A DNA stretch of 64,000 nucleotides from the NCBI RefSeq assembly GCF_003318295.1, contig NZ_QOCW01000004.1:168525-232524 (forward strand), in the 5' to 3' direction. Position 1 is the first letter of the stretch. Every line of letters starts with the position of its first letter. The position numbers were made by a program, and so were the translations under genes. The notes beneath the pieces are model-generated. The model saw only the letters and a program-made list of their open reading frames with translations, searched no databases and was not told where the DNA came from. This document shows positions 35,223 to 46,446 of this stretch, in pieces. Origin of the DNA: Bacillus taeanensis (lineage in GTDB: Bacteria; Bacillota; Bacilli; Bacillales; UBA6769).

Positions 35223-37112
35223 ATGGATCTGGAATCGATCAAAGATCCTCGTTTTTTAAAACAATATTCAAATGAACAATTAGAACAGTTTGCATGTGAT
35301 GTTCGTTCATTTTTAATTGAAAAATTGTCAGAAACGGGTGGGCATTTAGGTCCAAACTTAGGAGTAGTAGAGCTGACGCTTGCGCTTCATAAAGAGTTTA
35401 ACAGTCCTAAAGATAAATTTATTTGGGATGTTGGGCATCAGGCATATGTGCATAAAATCTTAACAGGTCGCGCAAATCAATTTAATTCGCTTCGTCAGTA
35501 CAAAGGATTATGTGGATTTCCAAAGCGGAATGAAAGCGAACATGATGTATGGGAAACAGGACATAGTTCAACTTCATTATCTGCTGCAATGGGAATGGCA
35601 AAAGCGCGTGACTTAAAAGGAACAGATGAAAAAGTTGTAGCAGTGATTGGTGATGGAGCCCTAACCGGAGGAATGGCTTTAGAAGCATTGAATCATATTG
35701 GGCATGAACATACTGATTTAATCGTTATTCTAAATGATAATGAAATGTCAATTGCTCCAAATGTAGGAGCACTTCACAATATATTAGGTCGCCTTCGTAC
35801 TGCTGGAAAATATCATAAGGCCAAAGAAGAGTTGGATTACTTAATTAAAAAAATTCCGGCGTTTGGTGGGAAATTAGCGTCAACGGCAGAACGAGTAAAA
35901 GACAGCTTAAAATATTTGCTTGTCTCAGGCGTATTTTTTGAAGAATTAGGTTTTACTTATTTAGGGCCTGTGGATGGACATAGCTTTGAAGATTTATTTG
36001 AAAATTTTCGCTATGCAAAAAAGACTAAAGGTCCGGTGTTAATTCATACAATTACCAAAAAGGGTAAAGGGTATAAACCGGCAGAATCAGATGCTGTCGG
36101 TACTTGGCATGGATTAGGACCTTATAAAATTGAATCGGGAGAAGTCGTTAAACCAGCAAGTGCTCCTCCAGGTTATAGTAAAGTAGTAAGCGAAACATTA
36201 CGAACGATGGCACGTGAAGATGAGCGCCTTGTTGTGATTACTCCGGCGATGACGGTTGGTTCAAAACTGGAAAAATTCGGCGAGGAGTTCCCGGATCGTT
36301 TATTTGATGTTGGCATCGCGGAACAGCATGCTGTTACAATGGCTGGAGGACTTGCAGCTCAAGAAATGAAACCTGTTTTATCTATTTATTCAACGTTTTT
36401 CCAAAGAGGATATGACCAGCTCGTTCATGATGTGTGCAGACAAAATTTAAATGTGTTTTTTGCTGTCGACCGTGCTGGGCTTGTTGGAGCAGATGGAGAA
36501 ACACATCAAGGTGTTTTTGATATCGCCTTTATGCGCCATGTTCCTAATATAACCATTTTAATGCCAAAAGATGAAAACGAACTGCAGCATATGGTTTATA
36601 CAGCTGGAAAATATGAAGGCGGACCAATCGCTGTACGTTTCCCTAGAGGAAATGGACTTGGAATTAAAATGGATGAACAGTTAAAAGAAATTCCGATTGG
36701 TAAATGGGAAGTCGAGCGTGAGGGATCAGATTTGGCAATATTATCGTTTGGTCCAATTTTGCAAAAAGCGCTTGAAGCAGCAGAAAGACTTAAAAAAGAA
36801 GGGATTTCTGTTAAGGTTATTAATGCGAGAAGCATAAAACCATTAGATGAAGAAATGTTAATTTCATTAGCCGAACAGAATATGCCGCTTATTACAATTG
36901 AAGAAGCAGCACTGCAGGGCGGCTTCGGAAGCGCTGTATTAGAACTGTTAAGTGATAACAACCAACAACTTATTGTGGAGCGGATGGGCATTCCAGATCG
37001 TTTCATTGAACATGGAAGTGTAAAGCATCTTCTTGAAGAAATTGGCTTAACAGTTCCGTCAATTATAGAACGTGTTCGAACAATTTTACCTAAAAAGCAG
37101 CAGAGGGCATAG
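35223..37112 (+). CDS. dxs: 1-deoxy-D-xylulose-5-phosphate synthase
   Basis: 629 aa thiamin diphosphate enzyme; condenses pyruvate and glyceraldehyde 3-phosphate, first step of the MEP isoprenoid pathway. ThDP motif [18 protein letters not shown]...[17 protein letters not shown], and [15 protein letters not shown]. Functionally linked to ispA 1.3 kb upstream. Ribosome site agtgaggaa. tlyA follows 3 nt after the stop. Confidence 0.98.
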   Translation: MDLESIKDPRFLKQYSNEQLEQFACDVRSFLIEKLSETGGHLGPNLGVVELTLALHKEFNSPKDKFIWDVGHQAYVHKILTGRANQFNSLRQYKGLCGFPKRNESEHDVWETGHSSTSLSAAMGMAKARDLKGTDEKVVAVIGDGALTGGMALEALNHIGHEHTDLIVILNDNEMSIAPNVGALHNILGRLRTAGKYHKAKEELDYLIKKIPAFGGKLASTAERVKDSLKYLLVSGVFFEELGFTYLGPVDGHSFEDLFENFRYAKKTKGPVLIHTITKKGKGYKPAESDAVGTWHGLGPYKIESGEVVKPASAPPGYSKVVSETLRTMAREDERLVVITPAMTVGSKLEKFGEEFPDRLFDVGIAEQHAVTMAGGLAAQEMKPVLSIYSTFFQRGYDQLVHDVCRQNLNVFFAVDRAGLVGADGETHQGVFDIAFMRHVPNITILMPKDENELQHMVYTAGKYEGGPIAVRFPRGNGLGIKMDEQLKEIPIGKWEVEREGSDLAILSFGPILQKALEAAERLKKEGISVKVINARSIKPLDEEMLISLAEQNMPLITIEEAALQGGFGSAVLELLSDNNQQLIVERMGIPDRFIEHGSVKHLLEEIGLTVPSIIERVRTILPKKQQRA

Positions 37113-37115
37113 TAA

Positions 37116-37940
37116 ATGGCAAAAAAAGAAAGATTAGATGTTTTATTAGTGGAAAAAGGATTGTTTGAGACACGTGAAAAAGCAAAGCGAGCGATTATGG
37201 CAGGTCTTGTTTTTGCAGATGAAGAACGCGTGGATAAAGCAGGAACAAAAATTGATACAGCGGCAATAATTGAAGTCAAAGGCTCTGCTTTACGTTATGT
37301 CGGAAGAGGCGGATTAAAATTAGAAAAAGCAATTGAAGTCTTTAAGTTAGAATTAAACGATGTGATCGCAATTGATATTGGATCGTCTACAGGAGGTTTT
37401 ACAGACTGCATGCTTCAAAATGGAGCCTCTAAAGTTTATGCTGTAGATGTAGGTTATAATCAGCTGGCTTGGAAATTAAGACAGGATGATCGTGTTGTTG
37501 TAATGGAACGGACTAACTTTCGATATTGCGAACCTGCAGATTTTTATGAAGGATTGCCATCTTTTGCTTCTGTTGATGTTTCATTTATTTCATTAAAAAT
37601 TATCTTACCTGTCCTAAAACAAATTCTTATTCCAAATGGACAAGTGGTAGCACTTGTAAAGCCTCAATTTGAAGCAGGAAGAGAAGATGTGGGAAAGAAA
37701 GGTATTGTGCGTGACCCTAAAATTCATAAACGTGTCCTTGATGAGATAATGGCTTTTACAATAGAGTCGGGATATACGATAAAAAACTTGTCTCATTCTC
37801 CGATAACAGGTGGAGATGGTAATATTGAATTTTTAATGCATTTACAGTCAGAGGAACAGCCGCTAAACTTGTTTAATCAGTCAACAGAGGAAGTTGTTGA
37901 AATCGCTCATAACAGCTTAAAACAGATCAAAAAAGGGTAA
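37116..37940 (+). CDS. yqxC: TlyA family rRNA (cytidine-2'-O)-methyltransferase YqxC
   Basis: 274 aa. N-terminal S4 RNA-binding domain (RLDVLLVEKGLFETREKAKRAIMAG) and FtsJ-type SAM domain (AIDIGSSTGGFTDCMLQNGA; K-D-K-E-type VKPQFEAGREDVGKKGIV). TlyA homologues methylate 16S and 23S rRNA and were once named hemolysins. In Bacillus it lies between dxs and ahrC-recN, as here. Confidence 0.95.
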   Translation: MAKKERLDVLLVEKGLFETREKAKRAIMAGLVFADEERVDKAGTKIDTAAIIEVKGSALRYVGRGGLKLEKAIEVFKLELNDVIAIDIGSSTGGFTDCMLQNGASKVYAVDVGYNQLAWKLRQDDRVVVMERTNFRYCEPADFYEGLPSFASVDVSFISLKIILPVLKQILIPNGQVVALVKPQFEAGREDVGKKGIVRDPKIHKRVLDEIMAFTIESGYTIKNLSHSPITGGDGNIEFLMHLQSEEQPLNLFNQSTEEVVEIAHNSLKQIKKG

Positions 37941-37962
37941 TTTCCTTTTTGATCTGTTTTGT
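37918..37962 (+). terminator. Terminator after yqxC
   Basis: Stem aaaacagatcaaaaa... / ...tttttgatctgtttt, overlapping the last yqxC codons, with a T-run. Confidence 0.9.
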
Positions 37963-38105
37963 AAGTTTACATAACGTCTCTTGGATATGCATTTTTTTGA
38001 AAAAATATTCAAAAAAATTTATAAAAAAGTTGTAATTACATAATAATATTCGTTACGATAAAGAAAAGGAATTATTAACGACATCGTAATGAATTGAGGT
38101 GTAGT

Positions 38106-38555
38106 ATGAATAAAGGACAGCGACATATTAAAATTCGGGAAATTATTGCAAATAATGAAATTGAAACGCAAGATGAGCTTGTCGATTCTTTAAAAGAAGC
38201 AGGATATAACGTCACACAAGCAACTGTTTCAAGAGATATTAAAGAACTTCATCTTGTAAAAGTTCCAATGCTTGATGGACGATATAAATACAGTTTACCG
38301 GCTGATCAACGCTTTAATCCGCTGCAAAAATTAAAACGTGCGTTAACGGATAGCTTTATTAGTATTGATAGTGCCGATCATTTAATCGTCATGAAGACAA
38401 TGCCGGGAAATGCAAATGCCATTGGAGCGCTAATTGATAACCTTGATTGGAATGAAGTTTTAGGAACAATATGCGGTGATGATACGATTTTAATTATTTG
38501 CCGAAGTAAAGAGGTTAGTCCGGATATCTCACAACGATTTTTAGAAATGTTGTAA
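38106..38555 (+). CDS. ahrC: Arginine repressor AhrC/ArgR
   Basis: 149 aa from the ATG at 38106 (gaggtgta upstream); the frame runs to TTG 38094 without a site. Winged helix with [17 protein letters not shown] and a C-terminal hexamerisation domain with [12 protein letters not shown] and the arginine-binding GDDTIL. Represses biosynthesis and activates catabolism of arginine. A candidate target, artPQR with ARG-box-like sequence, lies in this window. Confidence 0.96.
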   Translation: MNKGQRHIKIREIIANNEIETQDELVDSLKEAGYNVTQATVSRDIKELHLVKVPMLDGRYKYSLPADQRFNPLQKLKRALTDSFISIDSADHLIVMKTMPGNANAIGALIDNLDWNEVLGTICGDDTILIICRSKEVSPDISQRFLEML

Positions 38556-38623
38556 AAAAGATAGAAATCTCAATCCTCATTAGGAAGAAACGTTGATTTT
38601 ATTGAAATAAGGTGTGATTGTTT

Positions 38624-40354
38624 ATGTTAGCAGAAATATCAATAAAAAACTTTGCAATCATTGAAGCAATTTCGTTATCGTTTGAAAAAGGATTAACGGT
38701 CATTACTGGAGAAACAGGCGCTGGTAAGTCAATTATTATTGATGCGATTGGTTTATTAGTTGGAGGCAGAGGTTCTTCTGAATTTGTTCGCTATGGGGAA
38801 AAAAAGGCTGAAATAGAAGGACTTTTTTTGATTGATGAGGCTCACCCATGTCATGATAAACTACGTACATTAGGCATTGAATCTGACGAAGAAATGATCG
38901 TTTTGCGAAGAGATATCTCAAGCAATGGAAAAAGTGTCTGTCGTATTAACGGCAAGCTTGTTACATTAGGTATTTTAAGAGAGGTAGGCAGATCACTCAT
39001 TGACATTCATGGGCAGCATGAACACCAAGAATTAATGCAGGCAGAACAGCATTTATCACTTTTGGATCGGTTTGGTGAAAAGGAAATCCAACCAGCTTTT
39101 CAAGAATATCAAAAAGTTTATGTCCAGTTTCAAAAACTTATGGGACAAGTAAATAAATTAACAGAAGATGATCAACAAATGGCTCATCGTCTTGATTTAA
39201 TTCAATATCAGCTCGATGAAATTCAAAAGGCAAATTTAGAGCCAAATGAAGATGAAGTGCTGCTTGATGAAAAAACAAAACTGGCCAATTATGAAAAATT
39301 ATTTGCAGCCATTCGCGATAGTTATCATGCTTTATATGGTGATAACAAAGGGCTTGACTGGATTGGACATGCAATGGGACATCTTGAAGAAGTGTCAGAA
39401 ATGGATTCCTCATTAAAGAAAGCATATGATGGGGTATCAAACAGTTTTTACGTTTTAGAAGAAGCAATGTTTGCACTTAGAGATTATTATGATCAATTAG
39501 AATTTGATCCAAATCGCCTTGATTTTATTGAAGCAAGGTTAAATGAAATTAATATGTTAAAACGAAAATATGGAGAATCGGTTGAACAAATTCTTGAGTA
39601 TGCAGCAGCGATTGAAGATGAAATTGATCAACTTCAAAATCGTGATCACCATGTGGAGAAAATGCAGGCGGAATTAAAAAGTATAACATTGGATTTAACA
39701 GTAGAAGCTAAAAATTTAACGACGCTTCGTAAAAAGGTTGCACAGCAATTAACAGCTTCCATTCTTGAAGAATTAAAACAGCTATATATGGAAAAAACAA
39801 CATTTAATATTTCCATTGAGTTAGAAGAAGGTAAAATAAACCGTGATCCAGTAATAGATGGCACAGCAGTTCATTTTAAAAAAGATGGTATCGATCAAGT
39901 TGAATTTTTAATTTCTACAAATCCTGGAGAGCCTTTAAAGTCTTTATCTAAAGTGGCTTCTGGAGGAGAGCTTTCAAGAATAATGCTTGCATTAAAATCA
40001 ATTTTTTCAGTTCATCAAAAAATTACATCTATTATATTCGATGAAGTGGACACAGGTGTGAGCGGAAGAGTGGCACAAGCAATGGCGGAAAAGATTTATC
40101 GCTTATCCAATGATTCCCAAGTGTTTTGTATTACTCATTTACCTCAAGTCGCTGCAATGGCAGATACGCATCTTTATATTGCGAAACAGCATACGGAAGA
40201 TGGGCGTACCTCAACAAAAGTGACTGCACTTGAAAAAAATGAAAAAATAAAAGAAATTGGCCGAATGATTTCAGGTGTAGAAATAACGGAATTAACAAAA
40301 CAGCATGCAAATGAATTATTGAACCTTGCTGCCGATATAAAATCCACTTCTTGA
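38624..40354 (+). CDS. recN: DNA repair protein RecN
   Basis: 576 aa from the ATG at 38624 (MLAEISIKNFAII), preceded by aaggtg. SMC-like ATPase: Walker A GETGAGKS, central coiled-coil region, ABC signature SGGELSR and Walker B IIFDEVDTGVSG. It acts early at double-strand breaks. Linkage to ahrC is the usual Bacillus order. Confidence 0.97.
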   Translation: MLAEISIKNFAIIEAISLSFEKGLTVITGETGAGKSIIIDAIGLLVGGRGSSEFVRYGEKKAEIEGLFLIDEAHPCHDKLRTLGIESDEEMIVLRRDISSNGKSVCRINGKLVTLGILREVGRSLIDIHGQHEHQELMQAEQHLSLLDRFGEKEIQPAFQEYQKVYVQFQKLMGQVNKLTEDDQQMAHRLDLIQYQLDEIQKANLEPNEDEVLLDEKTKLANYEKLFAAIRDSYHALYGDNKGLDWIGHAMGHLEEVSEMDSSLKKAYDGVSNSFYVLEEAMFALRDYYDQLEFDPNRLDFIEARLNEINMLKRKYGESVEQILEYAAAIEDEIDQLQNRDHHVEKMQAELKSITLDLTVEAKNLTTLRKKVAQQLTASILEELKQLYMEKTTFNISIELEEGKINRDPVIDGTAVHFKKDGIDQVEFLISTNPGEPLKSLSKVASGGELSRIMLALKSIFSVHQKITSIIFDEVDTGVSGRVAQAMAEKIYRLSNDSQVFCITHLPQVAAMADTHLYIAKQHTEDGRTSTKVTALEKNEKIKEIGRMISGVEITELTKQHANELLNLAADIKSTS

Positions 40355-40391
40355 AAAGCTATCCAAATAAGGGATAGCTTTTTGTTTTTTG
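40353..40391 (+). terminator. Terminator of recN
   Basis: aaaagctatcc / ggatagctttt with a 7-nt loop, then TTTG-T6. Confidence 0.9.
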
Positions 40392-40476
40392 TCAGTTATA
40401 ATAAAACCTCACAAAGACAAAAATAATGATACAGCCATGATGGAGGTGTGGATTAGAGACGGGGAGAGTGAAATAA

Positions 40477-41787
40477 TTGAAAAGAATACTGTTAACTAAG
40501 GTAATTGGTATAGTTCTCCTTGCATTTTTAGTAGGTATAGGTTTTTATAAGCCTGTTCAACAATATATTAATATTCCTCAAACGATGACATTTTTTGAAG
40601 ACAGACACGCGTTTATTGATGTATTGCCTGCAAATACAACATTTAAAAAAGTGGAAGATTCCATTCTTTCCATTGCAGAAGAACAAGGTGAGGAAGAAAA
40701 AACATTGCTATTAACCAGTCAACAAGAAGGAGAAGAAGAGCTAACACTGCAAGTTGGGAATTTTCCTGTCAAGAAAGTAGATGTAAAAGTGTTATCTGAA
40801 TTTAGAGTTCGTCCTGGTGGGCAATCGATTGGAGTAAAATTAAATACGTTAGGAGTACTGGTTGTTGGTCACCATCTTGTTAATACGAAAAATGGTGATG
40901 AATCTCCTGCTGAAAAGGCGGATATTCAGGTTGGCGATATTATTACAAAAATTAATGGTCAAACAATTAAAAAACTAAGTGATGTTGCTTCATTTATTGA
41001 AAAAGCAGGTAAACAAAATACAGAACTTCATTTAACTGTACTGCGCGAAAATGAAATGCTTGAAAAGAAAATAAAGCCGCTCCAAGATAAAGGGGATGAA
41101 TCTTATCGGATTGGCTTATATATACGTGATTCAGCTGCAGGAATTGGCACACTTACATTTTACCATCCAGAATCAAAAAAATATGGAGCGTTAGGACATG
41201 TTATTTCAGATATGGATACAAAAAAGCCGATTGTTGTAAATCATGGTGAGATTCTTGAATCATCTGTCACATCGATTGAAAAAGGCAGCAATGGAAATCC
41301 GGGTGAAAAGTTAGCACGGTTTTCTAACAATAATAAAGCAATCGGAAATATTACAAGAAACAGTCCATTTGGAATTTTTGGCAAGTTAACAACACCAGTC
41401 GAGAATAATATTTTAGATAAAGATTTGCCAATTGCACTTTCCCATGAAGTAAAAGAAGGGCCAGCGAAAATACTAACAGTGGTAGAAGGAAACAAAGTCG
41501 AAACATTTGATGTGGAAGTAGTAAGTTCAGTTCCGCAAAAGTTTCCAGCTACAAAAGGATTAGTTATTAAAGTTACTGATCCTAAACTTTTAGAAAAAAC
41601 AGGCGGAATTGTTCAAGGGATGAGCGGCAGCCCCATTATTCAAGATGAAAAAGTGATTGGAGCTGTAACACACGTCTTTGTTAATGATCCTACGAGTGGA
41701 TATGGTGTTCATATTGAATGGATGCTTAATGAAGCAGGAATAAATATTTATGAAGAAGATCGCAGTGGAAAGCGGGTGGCGAGCTAA
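40477..41787 (+). CDS. spoIVB: SpoIVB sporulation serine peptidase (S55)
   Basis: 436 aa, TTG start (ggggagagtg upstream). N-terminal membrane anchor ([16 protein letters not shown]), PDZ domain ([27 protein letters not shown]) and S55 peptidase domain with His in GALGHVI and nucleophile Ser in GMSGSPII. Secreted from the forespore, it triggers SpoIVFB processing of pro-sigma-K. Located just upstream of spo0A, as in all Bacillus. Confidence 0.97.
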   Translation: MKRILLTKVIGIVLLAFLVGIGFYKPVQQYINIPQTMTFFEDRHAFIDVLPANTTFKKVEDSILSIAEEQGEEEKTLLLTSQQEGEEELTLQVGNFPVKKVDVKVLSEFRVRPGGQSIGVKLNTLGVLVVGHHLVNTKNGDESPAEKADIQVGDIITKINGQTIKKLSDVASFIEKAGKQNTELHLTVLRENEMLEKKIKPLQDKGDESYRIGLYIRDSAAGIGTLTFYHPESKKYGALGHVISDMDTKKPIVVNHGEILESSVTSIEKGSNGNPGEKLARFSNNNKAIGNITRNSPFGIFGKLTTPVENNILDKDLPIALSHEVKEGPAKILTVVEGNKVETFDVEVVSSVPQKFPATKGLVIKVTDPKLLEKTGGIVQGMSGSPIIQDEKVIGAVTHVFVNDPTSGYGVHIEWMLNEAGINIYEEDRSGKRVAS

Positions 41788-41849
41788 AATGCTTGCTGCT
41801 TGCTTTCTTTTTATTAAAAATTTGTTAAAATAGATAGTAATAAAGAAAA

Positions 41850-41898
41850 TTCGACAAAGGCGTGAGATTTCTACTGTCAAATAGCAATTAACGTCGAA
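41850..41898 (+). promoter_or_regulatory. 0A-box-like sites upstream of spo0A
   Basis: ttcgaca (41850-41856) is the complement of the 0A box TGTCGAA; cgtcgaa (41892-41898) is a one-mismatch site. Spo0A autoregulation through such boxes is established in B. subtilis. Confidence 0.6.
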
Positions 41899-41961
41899 AA
41901 GTCAAGCATCCATGAGCAAATACAAGAAAATGTGGTTTTTTAACATTTTTTTAAAAAAATA

Positions 41962-41990
41962 AAAGGATTTTGGATGTTCCTGTTGAATTA
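41962..41990 (+). promoter_or_regulatory. Sigma-H promoter of spo0A
   Basis: -35 aaaggattt and -10 gttgaatta fit the sigma-H consensus (RnAGGAwWW, RnnGAATww) with suitable spacing, 37 nt before the GTG start. The upstream reading-frame extension of spo0A runs through this promoter and is not coding. Confidence 0.78.
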
Positions 41991-42026
41991 AACTTAATAA
42001 ACAATTGTGCTAAGGGGGAAAAAAAG

Positions 42027-42821
42027 GTGCAAAAAATTAAAGTGTGTTTAGCAGATGATAATAGGGAATTAATTCATCTGATCGAAGAGTACCTTTCCGA
42101 TCAAAGCGATATAGAAGTTATCGGCGTCGCGTATAATGGCCATGAGTGCCTTGAAATCATTGAAGAAAAAGATCCGGATGTGCTTGTCCTTGATATTATT
42201 ATGCCGCACCTTGACGGTTTAGCTGTTTTAGAAAAAATTCGCGAACGAAATTCTTCTCCAAGTGTTATTATGTTAACAGCATTTGGACAAGAAGATGTTA
42301 CAAAGAAAGCGGTTGACTTAGGAGCATCTTATTTTATTTTAAAACCATTTGATATGGAAAATTTAACAAACCATATTCGACAAGTTAGCGGGAAAAAATC
42401 AGCGTTTATCCAAAAGCCTGCTGCTTCAAGAATGGAAAAAGACAAGCCTAAAAATCTAGATGCAAGTATTACAAGTGTCATACATGAAATTGGCGTACCG
42501 GCCCATATTAAAGGATATATGTATTTAAGAGAAGCCATTTCGATGGTTTATAACGATATTGAATTGTTAGGTTCTATTACGAAAGTGTTATATCCAGACA
42601 TTGCTAAGAAATATAATACAACATCAAGCCGCGTTGAACGTGCGATTCGTCATGCCATTGAAGTCGCATGGAGTCGAGGCAACATTGAATCAATTTCAAA
42701 AATGTTTGGTTATACTGTTTCCATGACAAAAGCAAAACCAACAAATTCCGAATTCATCGCAATGGTTGCGGATAAGCTTCGCATTGAGCACCAGTCTTCC
42801 TCTTACAGCGGGATGCGTTAG
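42027..42821 (+). CDS. spo0A: Sporulation master regulator Spo0A
   Basis: 264 aa with GTG start after agggggaa. Receiver domain: acidic pocket Asp10-Asp11, phosphorylated Asp56 ([13 protein letters not shown]), Thr and Lys of MLTAFG and ILKPF. The C-terminal effector domain holds the recognition helix [19 protein letters not shown], nearly invariant among spore formers. Receives phosphate through the phosphorelay and starts sporulation. Confidence 0.99.
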   Translation: MQKIKVCLADDNRELIHLIEEYLSDQSDIEVIGVAYNGHECLEIIEEKDPDVLVLDIIMPHLDGLAVLEKIRERNSSPSVIMLTAFGQEDVTKKAVDLGASYFILKPFDMENLTNHIRQVSGKKSAFIQKPAASRMEKDKPKNLDASITSVIHEIGVPAHIKGYMYLREAISMVYNDIELLGSITKVLYPDIAKKYNTTSSRVERAIRHAIEVAWSRGNIESISKMFGYTVSMTKAKPTNSEFIAMVADKLRIEHQSSSYSGMR

Positions 42822-42847
42822 TAAAAATAGTTAAATAAAGAAATTCT

Positions 42848-42890
42848 GAACACCTCCAAGTTAGTTATAATCAATTTGAGGTGTTTTGTT
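42848..42890 (+). terminator. Terminator of spo0A
   Basis: aacacctccaa / tttgaggtgtt with a long loop, then TTGTTTTG. Confidence 0.7.
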
Positions 42891-42895
42891 TTGGG

Positions 42896-42943
42896 AAAAT
42901 AAAAGCGATCTGTTCATTTGGAAACAGATCGCTTTTATTTTTT
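42896..42943. terminator. Bidirectional terminator spo0A/yqzF
   Basis: aaataaaagcgatctgtt / aacagatcgcttttattt, 18-bp arms, 7-nt loop; T-runs on both strands. It overlaps the end of yqzF. Confidence 0.92.
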
Positions 42944-43171
42944 GTTGAAACGCGGTTGGATTTTATTTCGTTTTCGGTCTCTATAAAAAATAAATCCGCC
43001 AACAAATGCGAGGCCTAAAACAAAGGAGAGAAGTCCTGCAATAAATTGAACCCATAAATATGGATAAGGGAAATTTAATAAATTAAAAAAAATATCTCTC
43101 ATTTGCTTAATTCCATAAACGGCTAATAGACCGGGAAGTAAAACAATTAGTAAGGCAATATAACGCTGCAT
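42935..43171 (-). CDS. yqzF: DUF2627 family membrane protein YqzF
   Basis: 78 aa from the ATG at 43171 (aaaggatgc upstream); the frame extends to 43192. Starts QRYIALLIVLLPGLLAVYGIK, with two membrane helices and a basic tail (RDRKRNK). The family is found between spo0A and bkdR in Bacillus; function unknown. Confidence 0.85.
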   Translation of the reverse strand: MQRYIALLIVLLPGLLAVYGIKQMRDIFFNLLNFPYPYLWVQFIAGLLSFVLGLAFVGGFIFYRDRKRNKIQPRFNKK

Positions 43172-43306
43172 ACAAATGCATCCTTTCATCAATACTACTT
43201 ATCATTTTATCTAAAAATTGTTAGTGTGTCTATTTGTCAATGTTAATGTTTAACGGTTATGATAGAAATATGAAAAAAATTGCATGGTTATTAAGGGGTG
43301 GAGACA

Positions 43307-45385
43307 GTGAAAAATGTTTTAATTGTTGGAGCTGGAAAAGGAGGTTCTGCACTCCTAAAAATATTAATGGAAACAAAAAGTATGAATGTGAAAGCAGTAG
43401 TTGATAAAAACATTGAGGCAGTGGGAATAAAGCTTGCTAAGCAATATGGGATAACAGCTTTATCGGATTGGAAAAAGATCCTTGATGAGTCGATTGATAT
43501 TATTATTGAGACTACTGGAGAGGAAGATGTATTTGAACAGATACGGGATAAGCGTCATCAACATACTGTGTTAATACCAGCTTCAGTGGCAAGTATAATC
43601 TCTAGTTTAATCCAAGATAAAGAGCAGCTAATCAATCAGTTAAAAACGAATTACTATATGCAAAATATTATTTTGCATTCTACTCAAGATGGAATGATTG
43701 CGATTAATAAAGAAGAAAAAGTTACTTTATTTAATAAAAGTGCTGAACGAATGACAGGATTAACAAGACAGGATGTACTTAATCAAAGCATTGCCTCTGT
43801 GCTCCCGGCAAGCTTATTACCGACTACATTACATACAGGACATACTGATTTAAATCAGGAACTTATATTTGAAAACGGTTTAAAAGTCATTACGACACGA
43901 ACACCTATTATCGATGATGAAGGAAATATTATCGGCGCTTTTGCAGTTTTTAAAGACATTACTGAAATTGAAGAAATGGCAAAAGAAGTCACCAATTTAA
44001 AAAGCATTCAAACGATGCTCCAGGCTATTATTCAATCTTCTGATGAAGCGATTTCTGTTGTTGATGAGCAAGGAAAAGGGCTTATGATAAATCCGGCATA
44101 TACACGTATTACTGGACTATCAGAAGCTGAAATTATTGGAATGCCGGCAACCACAGATATTTCAGAAGGAGAAAGCATGCATTTACAAGTTTTAAGAACA
44201 AGAAAACCTGTAAGAGGTGTAAGAATGAAGGTGGGCCCTAAAAAGCGCGATGTCATTGTAAATGTAGCTCCAGTAATCGTAGATGGGAAATTAAAAGGCA
44301 GTGTCGGCGTTATTCATGATGTTTCTGAGATTAGCACATTAACAGATGAATTAAAGCGTGCAAGACAAATTATTCGTACATTAGAAGCTAAATATACCTT
44401 TGATGATATTATCGGCCAATCTGAGGAAATCATATTTGCAATCAAACAAGCAAAATTAAGTGCAACAACGCCAGCTACCGTTTTATTGCGCGGAGAGTCA
44501 GGTACTGGAAAAGAGCTTTTTGCTCATGCAATTCATAATGAGAGTGAGCGAAAGTACAGAAAATTTGTCAGGGTAAATTGTGCTGCGATTACAGAAAGTT
44601 TGCTTGAAAGTGAACTGTTTGGATATGAAGAAGGAGCATTCTCTGGTGCAAAGCGCGGCGGAAAAAGAGGATTGTTTGAAGAGGCCAATGGTGGAAGCAT
44701 TTTTTTAGATGAAATTGGTGAGTTGGCAAGCAGTACGCAGGCAAAGCTCTTAAGAGTATTACAAGAAGGAGAAATTATTAGAGTCGGTGGAACCACGTCT
44801 ATTCCAATTGATGTTCGTGTTATTGCTGCAACAAACGTGAATTTAGAAAAAAGAATAAGTGAAGGGACGTTTAGGGAAGATTTATACTATCGATTAAATC
44901 GTATGCCTATTCATATTCCACCGTTAAGAAACCGAAAACAAGACATTGCTGAATTATGCAATCATTTAATTATAAAGATTAATCAGGACTATGGTCGTAA
45001 TGTAGAAGGTTTGACAGAGGATGCATTAGCATTACTCAGTAATTATGATTGGCCTGGAAATGTAAGAGAACTTGAGAATATTTTAGGGCGGGCTATCATT
45101 AATATGCAGTTTTCAGATTTATATATTAAGCCAGAGCATCTTTCTTTATTAACACTAACACCTGTTTCTAAGAAGAAGGAGCGGGTCATAGAACAGGCTG
45201 GAGAGGTAGATGGAGAAATGACGTTAACGAGTATGATCGAAGAATATGAGAAAAAAATTATTAAAAAAGTACTTCAAGAAAAAATGTATAACAAAACGCT
45301 TACGGCAAAAGCGTTAGGTGTATCGCTTCGCAACTTATATTATAAAATTGAAAAATATGAAATTGAAAAAAATGACACGCAATAA
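43307..45385 (+). CDS. bkdR: Sigma-54-dependent activator BkdR
   Basis: 692 aa from GTG 43307 (ggggtgga upstream), the same length as B. subtilis BkdR. Order: an N-terminal NAD-binding-like fold ([15 protein letters not shown]), two PAS domains (about 115-225 and 240-345), a sigma-54 AAA+ domain with Walker A GESGTGKE, the GAFSGAKR sigma-54-contact loop and Walker B FLDEIGE, and a Fis-type HTH ([17 protein letters not shown]). It activates the bkd operon through SigL. The N-terminal fold may sense a metabolite. Confidence 0.96.
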   Translation: MKNVLIVGAGKGGSALLKILMETKSMNVKAVVDKNIEAVGIKLAKQYGITALSDWKKILDESIDIIIETTGEEDVFEQIRDKRHQHTVLIPASVASIISSLIQDKEQLINQLKTNYYMQNIILHSTQDGMIAINKEEKVTLFNKSAERMTGLTRQDVLNQSIASVLPASLLPTTLHTGHTDLNQELIFENGLKVITTRTPIIDDEGNIIGAFAVFKDITEIEEMAKEVTNLKSIQTMLQAIIQSSDEAISVVDEQGKGLMINPAYTRITGLSEAEIIGMPATTDISEGESMHLQVLRTRKPVRGVRMKVGPKKRDVIVNVAPVIVDGKLKGSVGVIHDVSEISTLTDELKRARQIIRTLEAKYTFDDIIGQSEEIIFAIKQAKLSATTPATVLLRGESGTGKELFAHAIHNESERKYRKFVRVNCAAITESLLESELFGYEEGAFSGAKRGGKRGLFEEANGGSIFLDEIGELASSTQAKLLRVLQEGEIIRVGGTTSIPIDVRVIAATNVNLEKRISEGTFREDLYYRLNRMPIHIPPLRNRKQDIAELCNHLIIKINQDYGRNVEGLTEDALALLSNYDWPGNVRELENILGRAIINMQFSDLYIKPEHLSLLTLTPVSKKKERVIEQAGEVDGEMTLTSMIEEYEKKIIKKVLQEKMYNKTLTAKALGVSLRNLYYKIEKYEIEKNDTQ

Positions 45386-45412
45386 TTTGCATAGTATGAT
45401 AAAATTTGCATA
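45384..45412 (+). promoter_or_regulatory. Direct repeats upstream of the bkd promoter, possible BkdR activator site
   Basis: Two copies of aatttgcata start 19 nt apart, 41-70 nt upstream of the -24/-12 promoter. Their position suits an upstream activating sequence for BkdR; binding is inferred, not shown. Confidence 0.5.
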
Positions 45413-45452
45413 TAAAAAGTTGGGATTATTGAGCTGTTTTCGTGATTACATC

Positions 45453-45469
45453 TTGGTATCGTTCTTGCA
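45453..45469 (+). promoter_or_regulatory. Sigma-54 (SigL) -24/-12 promoter of the bkd operon
   Basis: TTGGTATCGTTCTTGCA matches TTGGCACnnnnnTTGCA with GG and GC at the required spacing. Predicted start about 45480, 36 nt before ptb. It follows a sigma-54 activator gene directly. Confidence 0.9.
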
Positions 45470-45515
45470 TATTTAAATAATGGAATATGTGGATGAAAAG
45501 GAAGGATTGAAAGAC

Positions 45516-46418
45516 ATGTCATTTAAAATGCTCATAAAAAAAGCGGCAGAACTTCCTAATAAGCGGATTGCTGTAGCGGCAGCAGAGGATGATGCGGTTA
45601 TTGAAGCGGTAAAACAAGCTGTGGATGAGCAGCTTGCCTCATTTTTGTTATTTGGTCATGAACAGCAAATTAGAACTCTTCTAGATAAAGAAGGTTCTGC
45701 TTATTCGAGTAATGATCACATAAGTATTATTGCAGCCAATAGTCCTGAAGAATCAGTAGAACTTGCAGTGAAAGCTGTTCATAACAATAAAGCAGATGTA
45801 CTAATGAAAGGCAGAATTCCTACAGCGATGATATTAAGAGCAGTTTTACATAAAGAATATGGTCTAAGAAGTGGAAAGATACTCTCTCACGTGGCTGCTT
45901 TTGATATTGAGGGATTTAATAAGTTTATTTTTGTAACAGATGCCGCGATGAATATTGCTCCTGATTTAGATACAAAGGTAGAGATTATTCGAAATGGTGT
46001 TGCTGTTGCGAGAGCGTTAGGTGTAGAAATGCCTCGTGTTGCCCCGATAGCCGCTGTTGAAGTCATTAATCCGAATATGCAGGCAACTCTTGATGCGGCA
46101 GCTTTAACGGTTATGAATCAACGCGGTCAAATAAAAAATTGTATCATTGATGGTCCGCTCGCCTTAGATAATGCAGTATCGATGGATGCAGCGCAGCATA
46201 AAGGAATTAAAAGTGATGTTGCAGGTCAAGCGGATTTATTAATTGTCCCAACGATTGAAGTTGGAAATGTCTTGTACAAATCTCTTGTTTACTTTGCGAA
46301 AGCAAAGGTAGGAGCGGTTTTGGCAGGCTCTAAAGTACCTATCGTCTTAACATCAAGAGCAGACAGTGCAGAAAGCAAATATTATTCTATCGCTTTAGCT
46401 GTATGCTCAGTATCTTAA
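45516..46418 (+). CDS. ptb: Phosphate butyryltransferase
   Basis: 300 aa from the ATG at 45516; the frame extends to 45480, which is the predicted transcription start. Converts acyl-CoA and phosphate to acyl-phosphate, here for branched-chain acyl-CoA from BkdA/B. PTA/PTB fold with [24 protein letters not shown] and [17 protein letters not shown]. First gene of ptb-bcd-buk-lpdV-bkdAA-AB-B. Confidence 0.95.
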   Translation: MSFKMLIKKAAELPNKRIAVAAAEDDAVIEAVKQAVDEQLASFLLFGHEQQIRTLLDKEGSAYSSNDHISIIAANSPEESVELAVKAVHNNKADVLMKGRIPTAMILRAVLHKEYGLRSGKILSHVAAFDIEGFNKFIFVTDAAMNIAPDLDTKVEIIRNGVAVARALGVEMPRVAPIAAVEVINPNMQATLDAAALTVMNQRGQIKNCIIDGPLALDNAVSMDAAQHKGIKSDVAGQADLLIVPTIEVGNVLYKSLVYFAKAKVGAVLAGSKVPIVLTSRADSAESKYYSIALAVCSVS

Positions 46419-46446
46419 TTTAAGAACATCTCAGGAGGCGTTTGGA

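Noticed and set aside
36596..37279. 227-aa frame on the minus strand opposite dxs and yqxC
   Set aside because: A shadow of conserved genes; no ribosome site and no recognisable motif.
41970..42026. Extended start of spo0A
   Set aside because: The extension lies in the sigma-H promoter; GTG 42027 gives the normal start.
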